Source: Dyadobacter endophyticus
Lineage (GTDB): Bacteria; Bacteroidota; Bacteroidia; Cytophagales; Spirosomataceae
Reading direction: 5' to 3'
NCBI RefSeq assembly: GCF_014641595.1
Contig: NZ_BMIA01000001.1
Coordinates: forward strand, 620,001-684,000
Length of the DNA stretch: 64,000 nucleotides
Under the pieces are notes generated by a model. That model was given only the letters and a program-made list of their open reading frames with translations, did not search any database and was not told where the DNA came from. Each line of letters starts with the position of its first letter. The stretch's first letter is position 1. Position numbers and translations under genes: made by a program. Below are positions 18,024 to 26,756 of the stretch, in pieces.

Positions 18024-18072
18024 TCGGCCGGAGGCCTAGTAATAGCGGGGACGAAGCCGGAGCTTTGCACCA
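18023..18072 (-). repeat. REP-like 3' element, copy A (half unit, minus orientation)
   Basis: Read on the minus strand it starts 3 bases after the stop of the metallophosphoesterase gene with GGTGCAAAGC, TCCG and GCTTCGTCCC, then CGCTATTACTAGGCCTCCGG. This matches copy C (30608) over hairpin and left arm. The right arm present in copy B is missing. Confidence 0.7.
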
Positions 18073-18074
18073 TC

Positions 18075-21000
18075 CTATCTGAAAAAGCTTCCGATGGAGA
18101 TCATCAGCAGTAAGGATTCTTCTTTGGATGTTCCCGCGCTGATGTTGAATGCGAATTGCTCGCGGAAGGGGGTGATGTATAACCCGCCGCCGTAGCCCTG
18201 ATGCCAGTAGTTTGCGCTGTCCTGGTCGTTTTTGGCCCAAACTCTTCCTACGTCATAAAATGCCCGCACGCCCATTTTGAGTGGGATGAAAGTATTCCGG
18301 GTTTCGGTGAGCTGCCAACGTAGTTCGGTGTTGAGAAAGCCTTTTGATTCGCCGGTGAAGCGGTTACGTTTGAATCCGCGCAGGTCGTTGAGCTGCCCGA
18401 GCGAGAATAGTTTGTAGAATGGCAGCTGTCCTTTCGCTATGCCGCCTCCCAAGCGCAGGCCTAATGTGAGCGGGTTTTTGCTGTGTGTCGAAAGGTATTG
18501 CTCCATTTCAACCTCTGAAATGGATGCCAGATCGTTCCTGGATTGTGAAACGTGGCCGGCCTGCTGGGTCAGTTGAATGCGGAAGCCACGCTCGGGTAAT
18601 GCGGTGCGGTCGCGGAAATCGAGGTTAAGAATGCCTTTCGCGAATAGTAAATGCAACTGTTCGGTGCCGAAAATTTCGGAGTGGTCGGAGAGGTAGCTGT
18701 TGCTCCTTTGAATGCCTTCATCGAGCTCGTAGCTGGCCGTCACTTCAATTTTGCTTTGCTTCCAGAACTGGCGGAGCAGGCCGGCAGAAACGCCAAACGA
18801 GTTGTATTGGGCGCGATAGTAGTTAGACGGCAAATCGTTGTTTTTGGGTGTGTTGTTACCTACTCCGAAAAAGAAGTTGTAGTTGAGCGGTCGTGAGAGC
18901 GCAATTTGAGAAATTCCGTCCCATTTGCCCAGTAATTGCCGGAACTGATTGTTGTAGGCGAACTCATAATTTCCTTTCACACTCACCGACGCGCTGAGCG
19001 AGTGTTTCGAGGCAAAATCGGGCTTACCAAAGCGCTGGCGAGTGAATGTAATGCCGCCATGGACGGCAAACCCTGTAAATGGGTTGTAAGTAAGCAATGC
19101 CACTGGCAGGTAAGTGTTGTATTTAAATGCATTGCGGTCATATTCATAATAGCGCTCGTCGACCGGTTTCATTTCCTGCGCCTCGGCACCGAGCACATGG
19201 CTTGGGTTTGGGTCTTTTTCATAAACAAGCGTCCGTTTGCCGCCTCTTCGGACATCGGATTGGTCGGAAATGTAATCATCGCCGCCGCCGCTGATGATCC
19301 GGATCAGAATCGATCGCTCCGATTTTCCCTGAATATCGAAAATATCATCGCCGCCCAGACCATTCAGCCTGATCTCCCGGGTTTCGGCAGGGTCGAAAAT
19401 GCGCTGGTAATAGATTTTAGAAGTGTCGGCCTGCCGGCTTTGTTTCGAAACATCATAGACAGACACCTTTACCTGCCCATTATTTTCGCGCATTACTTTA
19501 AAATATTCCGCTTTGTTGGAGCCTACAACGTCAACTTCCCTGGCAAGCAGCGTGTAATATCCGGCAGCATATTTTTGAAGGTCTCCGATGCGGGCTTTTA
19601 GCTTTTGCTCGATTTCACGGCCATCCTTTTCATAGATTTCCGAAGGCATATTATGCACAGCGGCGGTAATGTCCTGTTCTTTAATGGCGTCCTGGATCTC
19701 TTTGGCGGCATTCAGCCAATCAGTCTTGCTTAGCTCACTGCCTACGAAGCGATCAAGGTGGCGCGCTTGCCACATGAGGCTGCGGAGGCCTCTGATGCGT
19801 TCTGCGAAGTTTTCCCCGTTTGGCATACCCCATTCCCGGTCGGCGAGCCACGGGATAATGCCGTCCCAGCGCGAAAATGCATGGTCGCGATCGCGCGGGA
19901 TAGGGCGGTACAGCTCCCCTTCCGCTGTTTTGTATCCTGCCCACTTCCAGTTGTCTTCGTGTTTGCTCCAATCACCGATCCAGAGGTCGAACATGCGTGC
20001 CCGCGCGAATTCGTGTTTGTCTACTCGGTTGTCGTGGTCGTGGTATAGTTTATTAAACAATTTAAAACTCTTCTCGATGTCTTTGGCGCCTGCAAACACT
20101 TTGGTTTTTTCGATCTTGTCGGTAGGCCGCTCTTCGAGCATACCGAAAAGGTTACCGTACTGATCCCTGAATGCCCCGAGCTTAGCATCTTTGGGCAACA
20201 CAAACAAACGGGGATTCGCATGCAGAATACCAATCTTGTCGAGCAATGGGGCTACGGCCATGGCGCCGTAGGGTTGCTGGGTAGAGGTCTGATCTTTGAG
20301 CACCTGCGAAACGATGGTCCCGCGCAGCTCATATGCGAGCGCACGGAAAGGGTCCTTGTCTACCGAACGGAAAACATATTCTTTTCCATTGCCCGCAACG
20401 AGTTTAAGCGAGGTAGTCTGCCGGCCACCGCCTTTTCCTGCAATTACCAGACCGCCAAAGGTTGTGTCCATATCGAGATAGGGAACTTTAACAGGTACAG
20501 TCCACGAATCGCGGTAATGTTTTCCCAGCCATTTTTCCTTGAAACGCTTGCTTGCGTATTCGCTGCCGGCTGCAACGGTTACCAGCTCAGGGCGTGGCGT
20601 GTCCATTCTGTCCGAGGGCCTGATCACAGGATTGCAGGGTTGAAAGAGTGTATTTTTAATGCCACTACCGGCAGCTTCACAGGCCGATGCGAAGAGCTGG
20701 CCGGTTTCCGTTTTGGAAACCTGACTGCCATCAACCGCCCAATGCCGATAGCTTACCTGCCCATTGTCGGAGTAACTTACTTCCACAAAACCGGCTGCCG
20801 ATGAGGCTAATGCGGCTTTGCTACTGTGCGCAGTAAAGGCGCCACCGGCAATTCCGCCGCTATTGATGTAAAAATTGTTGTCTTTCTGTACCACGGACTG
20901 GTTCCGCTCCTGCCCCGAAGCGAGGATTACCGAGCCGTAGTCCTTTAATACATCATTCAATTTGTATAACAACGGTCCCAAGCGGGTATTCGAAATATCG

Positions 21001-21758
21001 CGCGTGGTACCGATGTTTTGCCGGAAACCCACCAACGCGTTTCCAACCAGGGGTGGGGAGAAGTAGGAAGCTGCTGAAAACCTTCCGCCATAATTCCCCA
21101 GCGATTCAACCGGGAAATGAGAGAGCAGCAGGATATTTTTATCGGTAGTTTCGTCGAGGATGCCTTCCAGTTCTTCCACGAAGTTATCCGTGTCGGCAAT
21201 GGTGCATGCGTCCGAAGAAGGTTTGGGTTTTTCGTGCGGGTGGTTCCACCACTGCGAATTGATCACCACCACTTCCAACATCGGGAAGGAAACCGTCCAC
21301 GGGCCGGGGCAGCCGTGACCCAAGAAGACTTGAAAACGCGGATGCTTTTCCCGATCCAGCGCTTTTTCCAATGCGACTACCCGCTGCCAGCCTGCTTTTC
21401 CCGAACTGAGCCACTCACGGTCGCCCTGGTTCATTAGCATATGCAGTTCAGGATTACGGTCGAGCAACGCATTGGCTTTCCTTTTCCAGTGGGCTACCTG
21501 CTCGATGGTCATTTGCTCGGGAAAGACGTCACCATTGAAAACCCAAAGCAGCGGCCCGGGTTTGGTGGCGAGGTAGTTTTCCATAATAGGAAAAATGTCT
21601 GCGGGGTTTTTGAAGTCTGCGGTATTGCCTGTGAGTATTACCTTAAAGTCGCCGGCAAAAAGGTTGCAAGCAACCAAAAGGACAAATATGACGGATAATG
21701 CCTGGCGTTGTGCGCAGCCTATTAGTCTGTTAATGGGGCGTAGTAGAAGTGTAGCCAA
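18075..21758 (-). CDS. Metallophosphoesterase fused to a BamA/TamA-like outer-membrane barrel
   Basis: A 1,227-residue envelope protein. A leader segment at residues 20-36 (LSVIFVLLVACNLFA) is followed by a calcineurin-like phosphoesterase domain to about residue 330, with VFNGDVFP, MNQGDREW, INSQWW and LLLSHFPVES as metal-ligand-type motifs. A middle region of about 400 residues contains HxxKHEDNWKWAG and RDRDHAFSRWDG, which may bind ligands but is not recognised. From about residue 830 the protein is a D15/surface-antigen barrel with the late strands FKRNRFTGESKGFLNTELRW (read in parts) and a C-terminal aromatic beta-signal ending SFFR. It probably sits in the outer membrane with the phosphoesterase on one side; which side, and the substrate, are unknown. 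Confidence 0.8.
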   Translation of the reverse strand: MATLLLRPINRLIGCAQRQALSVIFVLLVACNLFAGDFKVILTGNTADFKNPADIFPIMENYLATKPGPLLWVFNGDVFPEQMTIEQVAHWKRKANALLDRNPELHMLMNQGDREWLSSGKAGWQRVVALEKALDREKHPRFQVFLGHGCPGPWTVSFPMLEVVVINSQWWNHPHEKPKPSSDACTIADTDNFVEELEGILDETTDKNILLLSHFPVESLGNYGGRFSAASYFSPPLVGNALVGFRQNIGTTRDISNTRLGPLLYKLNDVLKDYGSVILASGQERNQSVVQKDNNFYINSGGIAGGAFTAHSSKAALASSAAGFVEVSYSDNGQVSYRHWAVDGSQVSKTETGQLFASACEAAGSGIKNTLFQPCNPVIRPSDRMDTPRPELVTVAAGSEYASKRFKEKWLGKHYRDSWTVPVKVPYLDMDTTFGGLVIAGKGGGRQTTSLKLVAGNGKEYVFRSVDKDPFRALAYELRGTIVSQVLKDQTSTQQPYGAMAVAPLLDKIGILHANPRLFVLPKDAKLGAFRDQYGNLFGMLEERPTDKIEKTKVFAGAKDIEKSFKLFNKLYHDHDNRVDKHEFARARMFDLWIGDWSKHEDNWKWAGYKTAEGELYRPIPRDRDHAFSRWDGIIPWLADREWGMPNGENFAERIRGLRSLMWQARHLDRFVGSELSKTDWLNAAKEIQDAIKEQDITAAVHNMPSEIYEKDGREIEQKLKARIGDLQKYAAGYYTLLAREVDVVGSNKAEYFKVMRENNGQVKVSVYDVSKQSRQADTSKIYYQRIFDPAETREIRLNGLGGDDIFDIQGKSERSILIRIISGGGDDYISDQSDVRRGGKRTLVYEKDPNPSHVLGAEAQEMKPVDERYYEYDRNAFKYNTYLPVALLTYNPFTGFAVHGGITFTRQRFGKPDFASKHSLSASVSVKGNYEFAYNNQFRQLLGKWDGISQIALSRPLNYNFFFGVGNNTPKNNDLPSNYYRAQYNSFGVSAGLLRQFWKQSKIEVTASYELDEGIQRSNSYLSDHSEIFGTEQLHLLFAKGILNLDFRDRTALPERGFRIQLTQQAGHVSQSRNDLASISEVEMEQYLSTHSKNPLTLGLRLGGGIAKGQLPFYKLFSLGQLNDLRGFKRNRFTGESKGFLNTELRWQLTETRNTFIPLKMGVRAFYDVGRVWAKNDQDSANYWHQGYGGGLYITPFREQFAFNISAGTSKEESLLLMISIGSFFR

Positions 21759-21920
21759 GGTTCGGGAACGTTGCGTGTGAAAACACCGACAATTTAACAG
21801 GAATCCCGACAGATTGAAATGCCCCTACCAACGGAAATGGCGGAAAAATATCTTGCCATGCGGTTTTTTTATACCTTACGGGTTAAAATCTCTATTGCAA
21901 TGCCGTTTTCCAAGCTACCC

Positions 21921-22619
21921 ATGAAGCTCTTGCTCATTGAAGATGAGCCGAACGTAATATCACTGATTCAGCGCAGCCTTACAGCCAATGGCCATGAAAT
22001 TACGGTTGCTATGGACGGCCAATCGGGCCTGCAAATGGTTTTGCAACATGAATTTGACGTGATTATCCTCGATCTGATGATCCCTATCATTAATGGCATG
22101 GAGGTTTGCCGAAGAGCCCGGCAAGCGCAGGTTACGACGCCGATCCTGATGCTCACCGCGCTCGGAACGACCGAAAACATCGTGTCGGGTCTGGATGCGG
22201 GTGCCGACGATTATATGACCAAGCCATTCAAACTGGCAGAACTGGAAGCACGGCTTCGGTCGCTGATCCGCCGGGGCAAGGAGCCCGAAAAGGAGAAAAA
22301 CGATAAAGTACTGACGCTGGGCGACCTCATACTCGACAAGGTAACGAAGACCGTTAAACGCGGAGGGCAGCCAATCGAGCTGACAGCTACTGAATTCCGC
22401 CTTTTAGAATACCTGCTTTCCAACACCAACCGCGTGTTAAACAGAATGGAAATCCTTGAAAATGTATGGGATATTAATTTTAATCTGGGCACAAACGTGG
22501 TGGACGTCTACATCAATTACCTCCGTAAGAAGATCGATAAAAATCATGATATCAAGCTGATACACACTGTTTTCGGGATGGGGTACGTGATCCGTCAGTC
22601 GTATGAAGATACAAAGTAA
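21921..22619 (+). CDS. OmpR/PhoB-family response regulator
   Basis: A 232-residue regulator starting at the ATG at 21921 (MKLLLIEDEP); upstream in-frame ATGs at 21819 and 21900 add a non-conserved extension. The receiver domain has acidic residues ED at 7-8, the phosphoacceptor D51 (IILDLM), and the conserved K101 in TKPF. The C-terminal winged helix (LTATEFRLLEYLL ... TNVVDVYINYLRKKID) is the OmpR/PhoB type that binds direct repeats. The stop codon overlaps the kinase start by 17 bases, so the two are translationally coupled partners. Target genes are unknown; a direct repeat lies just after the kinase gene at 23970-24007. Confidence 0.93.
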   Translation: MKLLLIEDEPNVISLIQRSLTANGHEITVAMDGQSGLQMVLQHEFDVIILDLMIPIINGMEVCRRARQAQVTTPILMLTALGTTENIVSGLDAGADDYMTKPFKLAELEARLRSLIRRGKEPEKEKNDKVLTLGDLILDKVTKTVKRGGQPIELTATEFRLLEYLLSNTNRVLNRMEILENVWDINFNLGTNVVDVYINYLRKKIDKNHDIKLIHTVFGMGYVIRQSYEDTK

Positions 22620-23964
22620 GATTGCCCTGATTTTCACTGCATTGTGTGCGGGTATTATCCTGGCATTGAGTGTATTCGTGTACTTTTTTGCGTCGGAGAG
22701 CATATCTGTGAGTTTTTTTCACCGCCTTGAAGTGCGTTCGGATATTGTCGGGCACGCGGCTTTGCAGAAGAATAAGTCGCTCACATCTATTTATTACGAC
22801 ATTAAAGAGCGTCACCTCGGGAGCCTTCCCCACGAGAAACACCGCATCCTACCCGACCCACCCGATGAAGCCACCAGAAAACGGCTTTCGTTGCCTTCGT
22901 CATTCTATGAAACAGCCCGGAACAATATCCCGGTAAGGTTTTTCAATCATGATACCTCGTACGTGGTACTCCGCATTGCGCGTGACAACCAGAAAGTGAT
23001 GGTCGTGTCGTCGGCACTGGACACGTATGGAATGCAGGAAATGGGTAATCTGAAAAACCTGTTGCTCGTAGGATTTTTCATCGCGATGGTTTTTGTATTC
23101 ACATTTGGGAAATTGTTTTCCAACGAGATCTTCAAGCCGATTCGTCGCATTATCCGTAATGTGAAGGGGATCAACGCGCATAATCTGCACCAGCGGTTGG
23201 TGGTTGAGCCTACGGACGACGATGTGGAGGCACTTTCAAGGACTTTCAATGATATGCTGGACAGGCTGGAAGTGACTTTTGAAATGCAGAATAATTTCGT
23301 CAGCAATGCTTCCCACGAGTTTAGAACCCCCCTGACGATCGTAAGCGGCGAAGCAGAGCTGGGGATGTCTATGCAAGGCTTGCCGGCTGGGGCGCGCGAT
23401 TCATTTATGAACATTTATAAGGAAGTCGAAAAACTCGAACACCTGACCAACAGTATGCTCAGCCTGGCGCAGACTGGGTTTGACGGTAAAAAAGAGCAAT
23501 GGGAGGAGGTCCGCATCGATGAGCTGATCCTTTCGGTGAAAGAGGCTGCCGACCGCATTATCCCCGATAACCAGGTGGCTATTGATTTTGATAACCTGCC
23601 CGAAGACGAATGCAAGCTCACCGTAAATGGGAACCTTGCACTGCTGAAAGCCGCCTTTTCCAATATTGTGCTCAATAGTTGTAAGTATTCAGACAACAAG
23701 CCAGTGAAAGTCAAGATCAGCGCCGACAACAAATATGTGATTGTCGAGATCACCGACCAGGGCATCGGCATCCCAGACCGTGAGATAGGGCAGATATTCG
23801 TGCCGTTTTTCAGGGCTTCCAACACGGCCAGATATAAAGGTTACGGCATTGGTTTGCCACTGACTCACAATATCATACGCATGCACCAGGGGAAGGCCGA
23901 CGTACAGAGCCGTGTGGGTGAGGGAACGCGCTTCACAACCTATCTGCCTTTCAAGTATTTTTAG
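22603..23964 (+). CDS. Membrane sensor histidine kinase (HAMP/HisKA/HATPase)
   Basis: A 453-residue sensor. The first transmembrane helix is at about residues 8-30, a periplasmic domain of roughly 110 residues follows, and a second helix (LLLVGFFIAMVFVFTFG) lies near 150-168. A HAMP linker leads to HisKA with the phosphoacceptor histidine in SNASHEFRTPL near residue 236. The ATPase domain has the N box NIVLNSCKYSDN, DQGIGIPD and GYGIGLPLTHNI. It is the partner of the overlapping regulator. The ligand is not predictable: the periplasmic domain shows no recognised fold and is rich in charged residues. Confidence 0.93.
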   Translation: MKIQSKIALIFTALCAGIILALSVFVYFFASESISVSFFHRLEVRSDIVGHAALQKNKSLTSIYYDIKERHLGSLPHEKHRILPDPPDEATRKRLSLPSSFYETARNNIPVRFFNHDTSYVVLRIARDNQKVMVVSSALDTYGMQEMGNLKNLLLVGFFIAMVFVFTFGKLFSNEIFKPIRRIIRNVKGINAHNLHQRLVVEPTDDDVEALSRTFNDMLDRLEVTFEMQNNFVSNASHEFRTPLTIVSGEAELGMSMQGLPAGARDSFMNIYKEVEKLEHLTNSMLSLAQTGFDGKKEQWEEVRIDELILSVKEAADRIIPDNQVAIDFDNLPEDECKLTVNGNLALLKAAFSNIVLNSCKYSDNKPVKVKISADNKYVIVEITDQGIGIPDREIGQIFVPFFRASNTARYKGYGIGLPLTHNIIRMHQGKADVQSRVGEGTRFTTYLPFKYF

Positions 23965-23969
23965 AAGCT

Positions 23970-24007
23970 CTTACCTCATTTTAATATTCTTATTTCATTC
24001 TAATAAG
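23970..24007. repeat. 19-bp adjacent direct repeat downstream of the two-component genes
   Basis: Two adjacent 19-bp copies at 23970-23988 and 23989-24007 share CTTA, TCATT and TAATA in the same register (14 of 19 bases). Spacing of about two helical turns and position upstream of the Usp-like gene would suit an OmpR-type regulator site; that use is inference. Confidence 0.35.
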
Positions 24008-24117
24008 TCTCTCACAACATTATAATGCAGCTCTTAAACAGGGCTAATGTCTCGGCTGTAACATTGCATTGTCAATTGATTATCAACGCTTTGTTAACTT
24101 AAAAAGACGGCATTTAT

Positions 24118-24570
24118 ATGAAGACAGTGGTGATACCTACCGACTTTACAAATGAAGGCATCCAGATTGCCGAAGGTATTGTGAGAGACATTCGCGATGA
24201 GGTACGCGTGATTTTTACACACCTTTTCCACGTGGCGGACGACATACAGGATTTGCTCTTTTCGACCTACCGCGAGAAGGAATATGAGCTTATTCCGGAA
24301 GAATTCTGGCAGGAATGTCAGATGCTGAAAGAAACCTATCTTGAAATATCCAGCATCAAGATCGACTTCTTCTATGGTAACAAGCTGGCGCTTCTGAAAA
24401 ATTTCCTGGAATACTATGAAACCGATTTCATCGCCTACTCCGAACAATACGGCATTCCCAAACTGACCAGGAGCAGTCTGGACGCCCTGCCGGTGCTGAA
24501 AAAGACAGGTTACACGATGATCAACGCCGATATGGTCCGTGCATCGTCGCTGGCGGATAGCTACCGGTAA
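24118..24570 (+). CDS. Universal stress protein-like single-domain protein
   Basis: A 150-residue cytosolic protein. The first strand MKTVVIPTDFT is characteristic of the UspA fold, and the rest alternates helices and strands over the length expected for one Usp domain. The C-terminal G-x2-G-x9-G(S/T) ATP-binding motif is not evident, so it may be of the non-ATP-binding type or a divergent relative. The gene lies 150 bases after the kinase and 50 bases before the bestrophin. Stress-linked regulation of the neighbouring channel is possible but not shown by the sequence. Confidence 0.55.
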   Translation: MKTVVIPTDFTNEGIQIAEGIVRDIRDEVRVIFTHLFHVADDIQDLLFSTYREKEYELIPEEFWQECQMLKETYLEISSIKIDFFYGNKLALLKNFLEYYETDFIAYSEQYGIPKLTRSSLDALPVLKKTGYTMINADMVRASSLADSYR

Positions 24571-24620
24571 GGCACTTTGATTAACGATGAGATTGTGAAA
24601 AAGGTAAATATCAGTGAACT

Positions 24621-25529
24621 ATGCTTCTCAAAAAGAATATCCCGATCCGCTATATTTTTGGCAAAATCAAATATGAAATCCTGTTCGTGACGATCTATGG
24701 TATCGCTATTGAGGTCATCTATCAGAATTTTCATATTACCAATATTTCAATCCCGATGACAGTGCACAGCGTGCTGGGGACGATCATTTCGCTGCTTCTC
24801 GCGTTTCGCTCCAACCAGGCTTACGACCGCTGGTGGGAAGCCCGGATCGTCTGGGGCGCTATTGTGAATGACTCCCGCACCTTTGCGCGTCAGATTCTCT
24901 CATTGATGGAGGATCCACTCGATCCGGGACGCATTGATGGCTTTAAGAAACGGATGATCAAGCGGCAAATCGCATGGTGTTACGGGTTGGGTAAAGGCCT
25001 TCGCAGGGACGATCCGATGCCAATGATCAGCAAGTTTGTTTCCGAGGAAGAACTGGAATATCTGAAAGACTATGATAACAAACACGTTGGCCTGATCCAG
25101 TTACATGCCCGTGATCTGAACAATGCGCTGAAACAAGGCTGGTTAAACCCTTATCAGCAAGTGGAGCTTGATCAAACTCTAACCCGCCTTTGCGACCATA
25201 TGGGTAAGTCGGAGCGGATTAAGAACACGGTTTTTCCGTCGACTTACAGCCTTTACATTCATTTAGCATTACATTTCTTCATCCTGTTGCTGCCATTTGG
25301 GCTTGTTCAGCTTTTTGGTTTCCTGATGGTGCCAGTGCTCGTGGTGATTACAGCATGTTTCTTCCTGATCGAAAAAATGGCGATCCATTTGCAGGACCCG
25401 TTCGAAAACAAGCCTACCGACACGCCGGTGCTGTCGATCTCGCGGAATATCGAGCGTGATTTAAAGCAGATGATGCGGGATCAGCATGTGCCACAGGCTT
25501 TTCAGCCCGAGAAGTTTTATATTTTGTAA
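24621..25529 (+). CDS. Bestrophin-family ion channel
   Basis: A 302-residue inner-membrane protein of the bestrophin/YneE family, which forms pentameric anion or cation channels in bacteria. Hydrophobic segments lie near residues 17-35, 42-58 and around 205-245 (LHFFILLLPFGLVQLFGFLMVPVLVV, read in parts). The family signature AYDRWWEAR is present near residues 68-76 and ALHFFILLLPFG is in the second helix pair. The C-terminal region DPFENKPTDTPVLSISRNIERDLKQM matches the family's conserved cytoplasmic tail. The stop is followed after 5 bases by repeat copy B. Confidence 0.9.
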   Translation: MLLKKNIPIRYIFGKIKYEILFVTIYGIAIEVIYQNFHITNISIPMTVHSVLGTIISLLLAFRSNQAYDRWWEARIVWGAIVNDSRTFARQILSLMEDPLDPGRIDGFKKRMIKRQIAWCYGLGKGLRRDDPMPMISKFVSEEELEYLKDYDNKHVGLIQLHARDLNNALKQGWLNPYQQVELDQTLTRLCDHMGKSERIKNTVFPSTYSLYIHLALHFFILLLPFGLVQLFGFLMVPVLVVITACFFLIEKMAIHLQDPFENKPTDTPVLSISRNIERDLKQMMRDQHVPQAFQPEKFYIL

Positions 25530-25534
25530 ACGCT

Positions 25535-25660
25535 GGTGCGAAGCTCGGGCTTCGCACCCATTATTCGCAGGCCTCCGGCCGGCCGGTACCGCAGGATAAT
25601 CGCTATCCCGGTATCGACCGGCCGGAGGCCTGCGAGTCGTATACATGAAGCAGGAGCTTC
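25535..25660 (+). repeat. REP-like 3' element, copy B (full length)
   Basis: Starts 5 bases after the bestrophin stop. Part 1 is a perfect hairpin GGTGCGAAGC-TCGG-GCTTCGCACC (25535-25558). Part 2 is an 18-bp perfect inverted repeat at 25565-25582 and 25618-25635, its loop holding a smaller stem GGATA/TATCC (25594-25608). Part 3 is GAAGC-AGGA-GCTTC at 25647-25660. Copies A and C share part 1 and the left arm of part 2. Confidence 0.85.
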
Positions 25661-25678
25661 GCGCCAGCGGCGCTTTTT
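25661..25678 (+). terminator. Short GC hairpin with T-run
   Basis: GCGCC (25661-25665) and GGCGC (25669-25673) form a 5-bp stem with an AGC loop, followed by TTTTT. It sits directly after repeat copy B and could end the bestrophin transcript. Confidence 0.6.
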
Positions 25679-25687
25679 GCACCGCTG

Positions 25688-26575
25688 CTATTTTCGCTTC
25701 ATGCCGTTGTGAATATCAACCAGAATATGGTGATCATCCCGCACCCAGTTGCCGGTTTTGTATTGCTTATGCTTCGCGGTGAAGAGGTAGTCCTCAAACA
25801 TGTGGTAGGCCTTGTGTGCTTCCGCAGTAGAGTAGAAGGAACTCAGCCAGGTTACCGGTATTTTTTCTTTCTTGACAACTCCAACACCCACATTGTAAAG
25901 CTTCACGATTCCCTGCGAAAATTCCATGGAGATATAATCCTGCTCCCTGACCTGCGCACTGCTGAGGATCGATGCGGTATGTGCCAGATAGTTGAGCAAC
26001 CTGGCACGGATTTGGGCCTCACTTTCCGATCGCGCGGGCTTGACACGCCACCAGTTGTTTTTTCCAAAATAGGGATCATCCTGAAAACGCAACAGTTTGT
26101 GACCATACTCGATCAGTGAAACGCTTTCATTCGGCGAAAACTCGAAATTGATCAGCCGCATTCCATTGTCGGCATAGGAGAAAAACACGCCGATTTCTTC
26201 GGTTTTCCGGTTTGAGGTGAGGAAAATGGTATGGGCCGAAGTATCGAAATCCCATTTGCCTGTTGCGTATTCACCCTCTGTTCCTACTCTGGTGAAAGTA
26301 CTGTCGGGAAAGAATGAGATCAGCATATTATGCTTGCCGCCTGGCTCATATTGCCTCACCGGTCGGCCGTCGGGCTCAACGACTCCGGGGTTGGTCGTGC
26401 TCACGCCGGAGATTCGCCACGTGCCCAGCATATTCACGGGCTTTGGTTTTATGCGGTCTTCCCTGACCTCGCGTGGTTGGCGCGCGGTGCGCTTGGAGCC
26501 GGTGCGGTAAATGATCCCGTGATGCTGCATCATGGTGATCATCACGAAGAGGATGAAGAGTTTTAAGAAAGTCAT
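25688..26575 (-). CDS. Lipocalin-like domain protein with N-terminal membrane anchor
   Basis: A 295-residue protein I do not recognise fully. Residues 1-19 are hydrophobic (LKLFILFVMITMM) and act as an uncleaved signal anchor or leader. The first 140 residues of the rest resemble a lipocalin-like sheet: LGTWRISG, then ISFFPDSTFTRVGTEGEYATGKWDFD, and HTIFLTSNRKTEEIGVFF. The C-terminal half is mixed helix and strand, with WWRVKPARSESEAQIRARLLNYLAHTA, and ends with basic KRK. No catalytic motif is visible. It is a single gene, convergent with bestrophin across repeat copy B. A small-molecule-binding or envelope-stress role would be a guess. Confidence 0.5.
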   Translation of the reverse strand: MTFLKLFILFVMITMMQHHGIIYRTGSKRTARQPREVREDRIKPKPVNMLGTWRISGVSTTNPGVVEPDGRPVRQYEPGGKHNMLISFFPDSTFTRVGTEGEYATGKWDFDTSAHTIFLTSNRKTEEIGVFFSYADNGMRLINFEFSPNESVSLIEYGHKLLRFQDDPYFGKNNWWRVKPARSESEAQIRARLLNYLAHTASILSSAQVREQDYISMEFSQGIVKLYNVGVGVVKKEKIPVTWLSSFYSTAEAHKAYHMFEDYLFTAKHKQYKTGNWVRDDHHILVDIHNGMKRK

Positions 26576-26756
26576 GGCGCGGCTATTGATGGAGGTAGCA
26601 ATAGCCTAAAGTTAGCTATTTTCTTTCAATCAAAAAGAAGTAAACAGATAGGAACATGAAATTTTGAGTAATTCACGGACACTTTTTACTTATCTCCGCA
26701 TATCGGGATGGTCATACTGCATCCGCATTTAATCCTAAAACCAAGGACTTCTGCCC

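Noticed and set aside
18936..19601. Plus-strand ORF of 221 codons
   Set aside because: It is a shadow of the phosphoesterase/barrel gene on the other strand; no start signal and no family motif.
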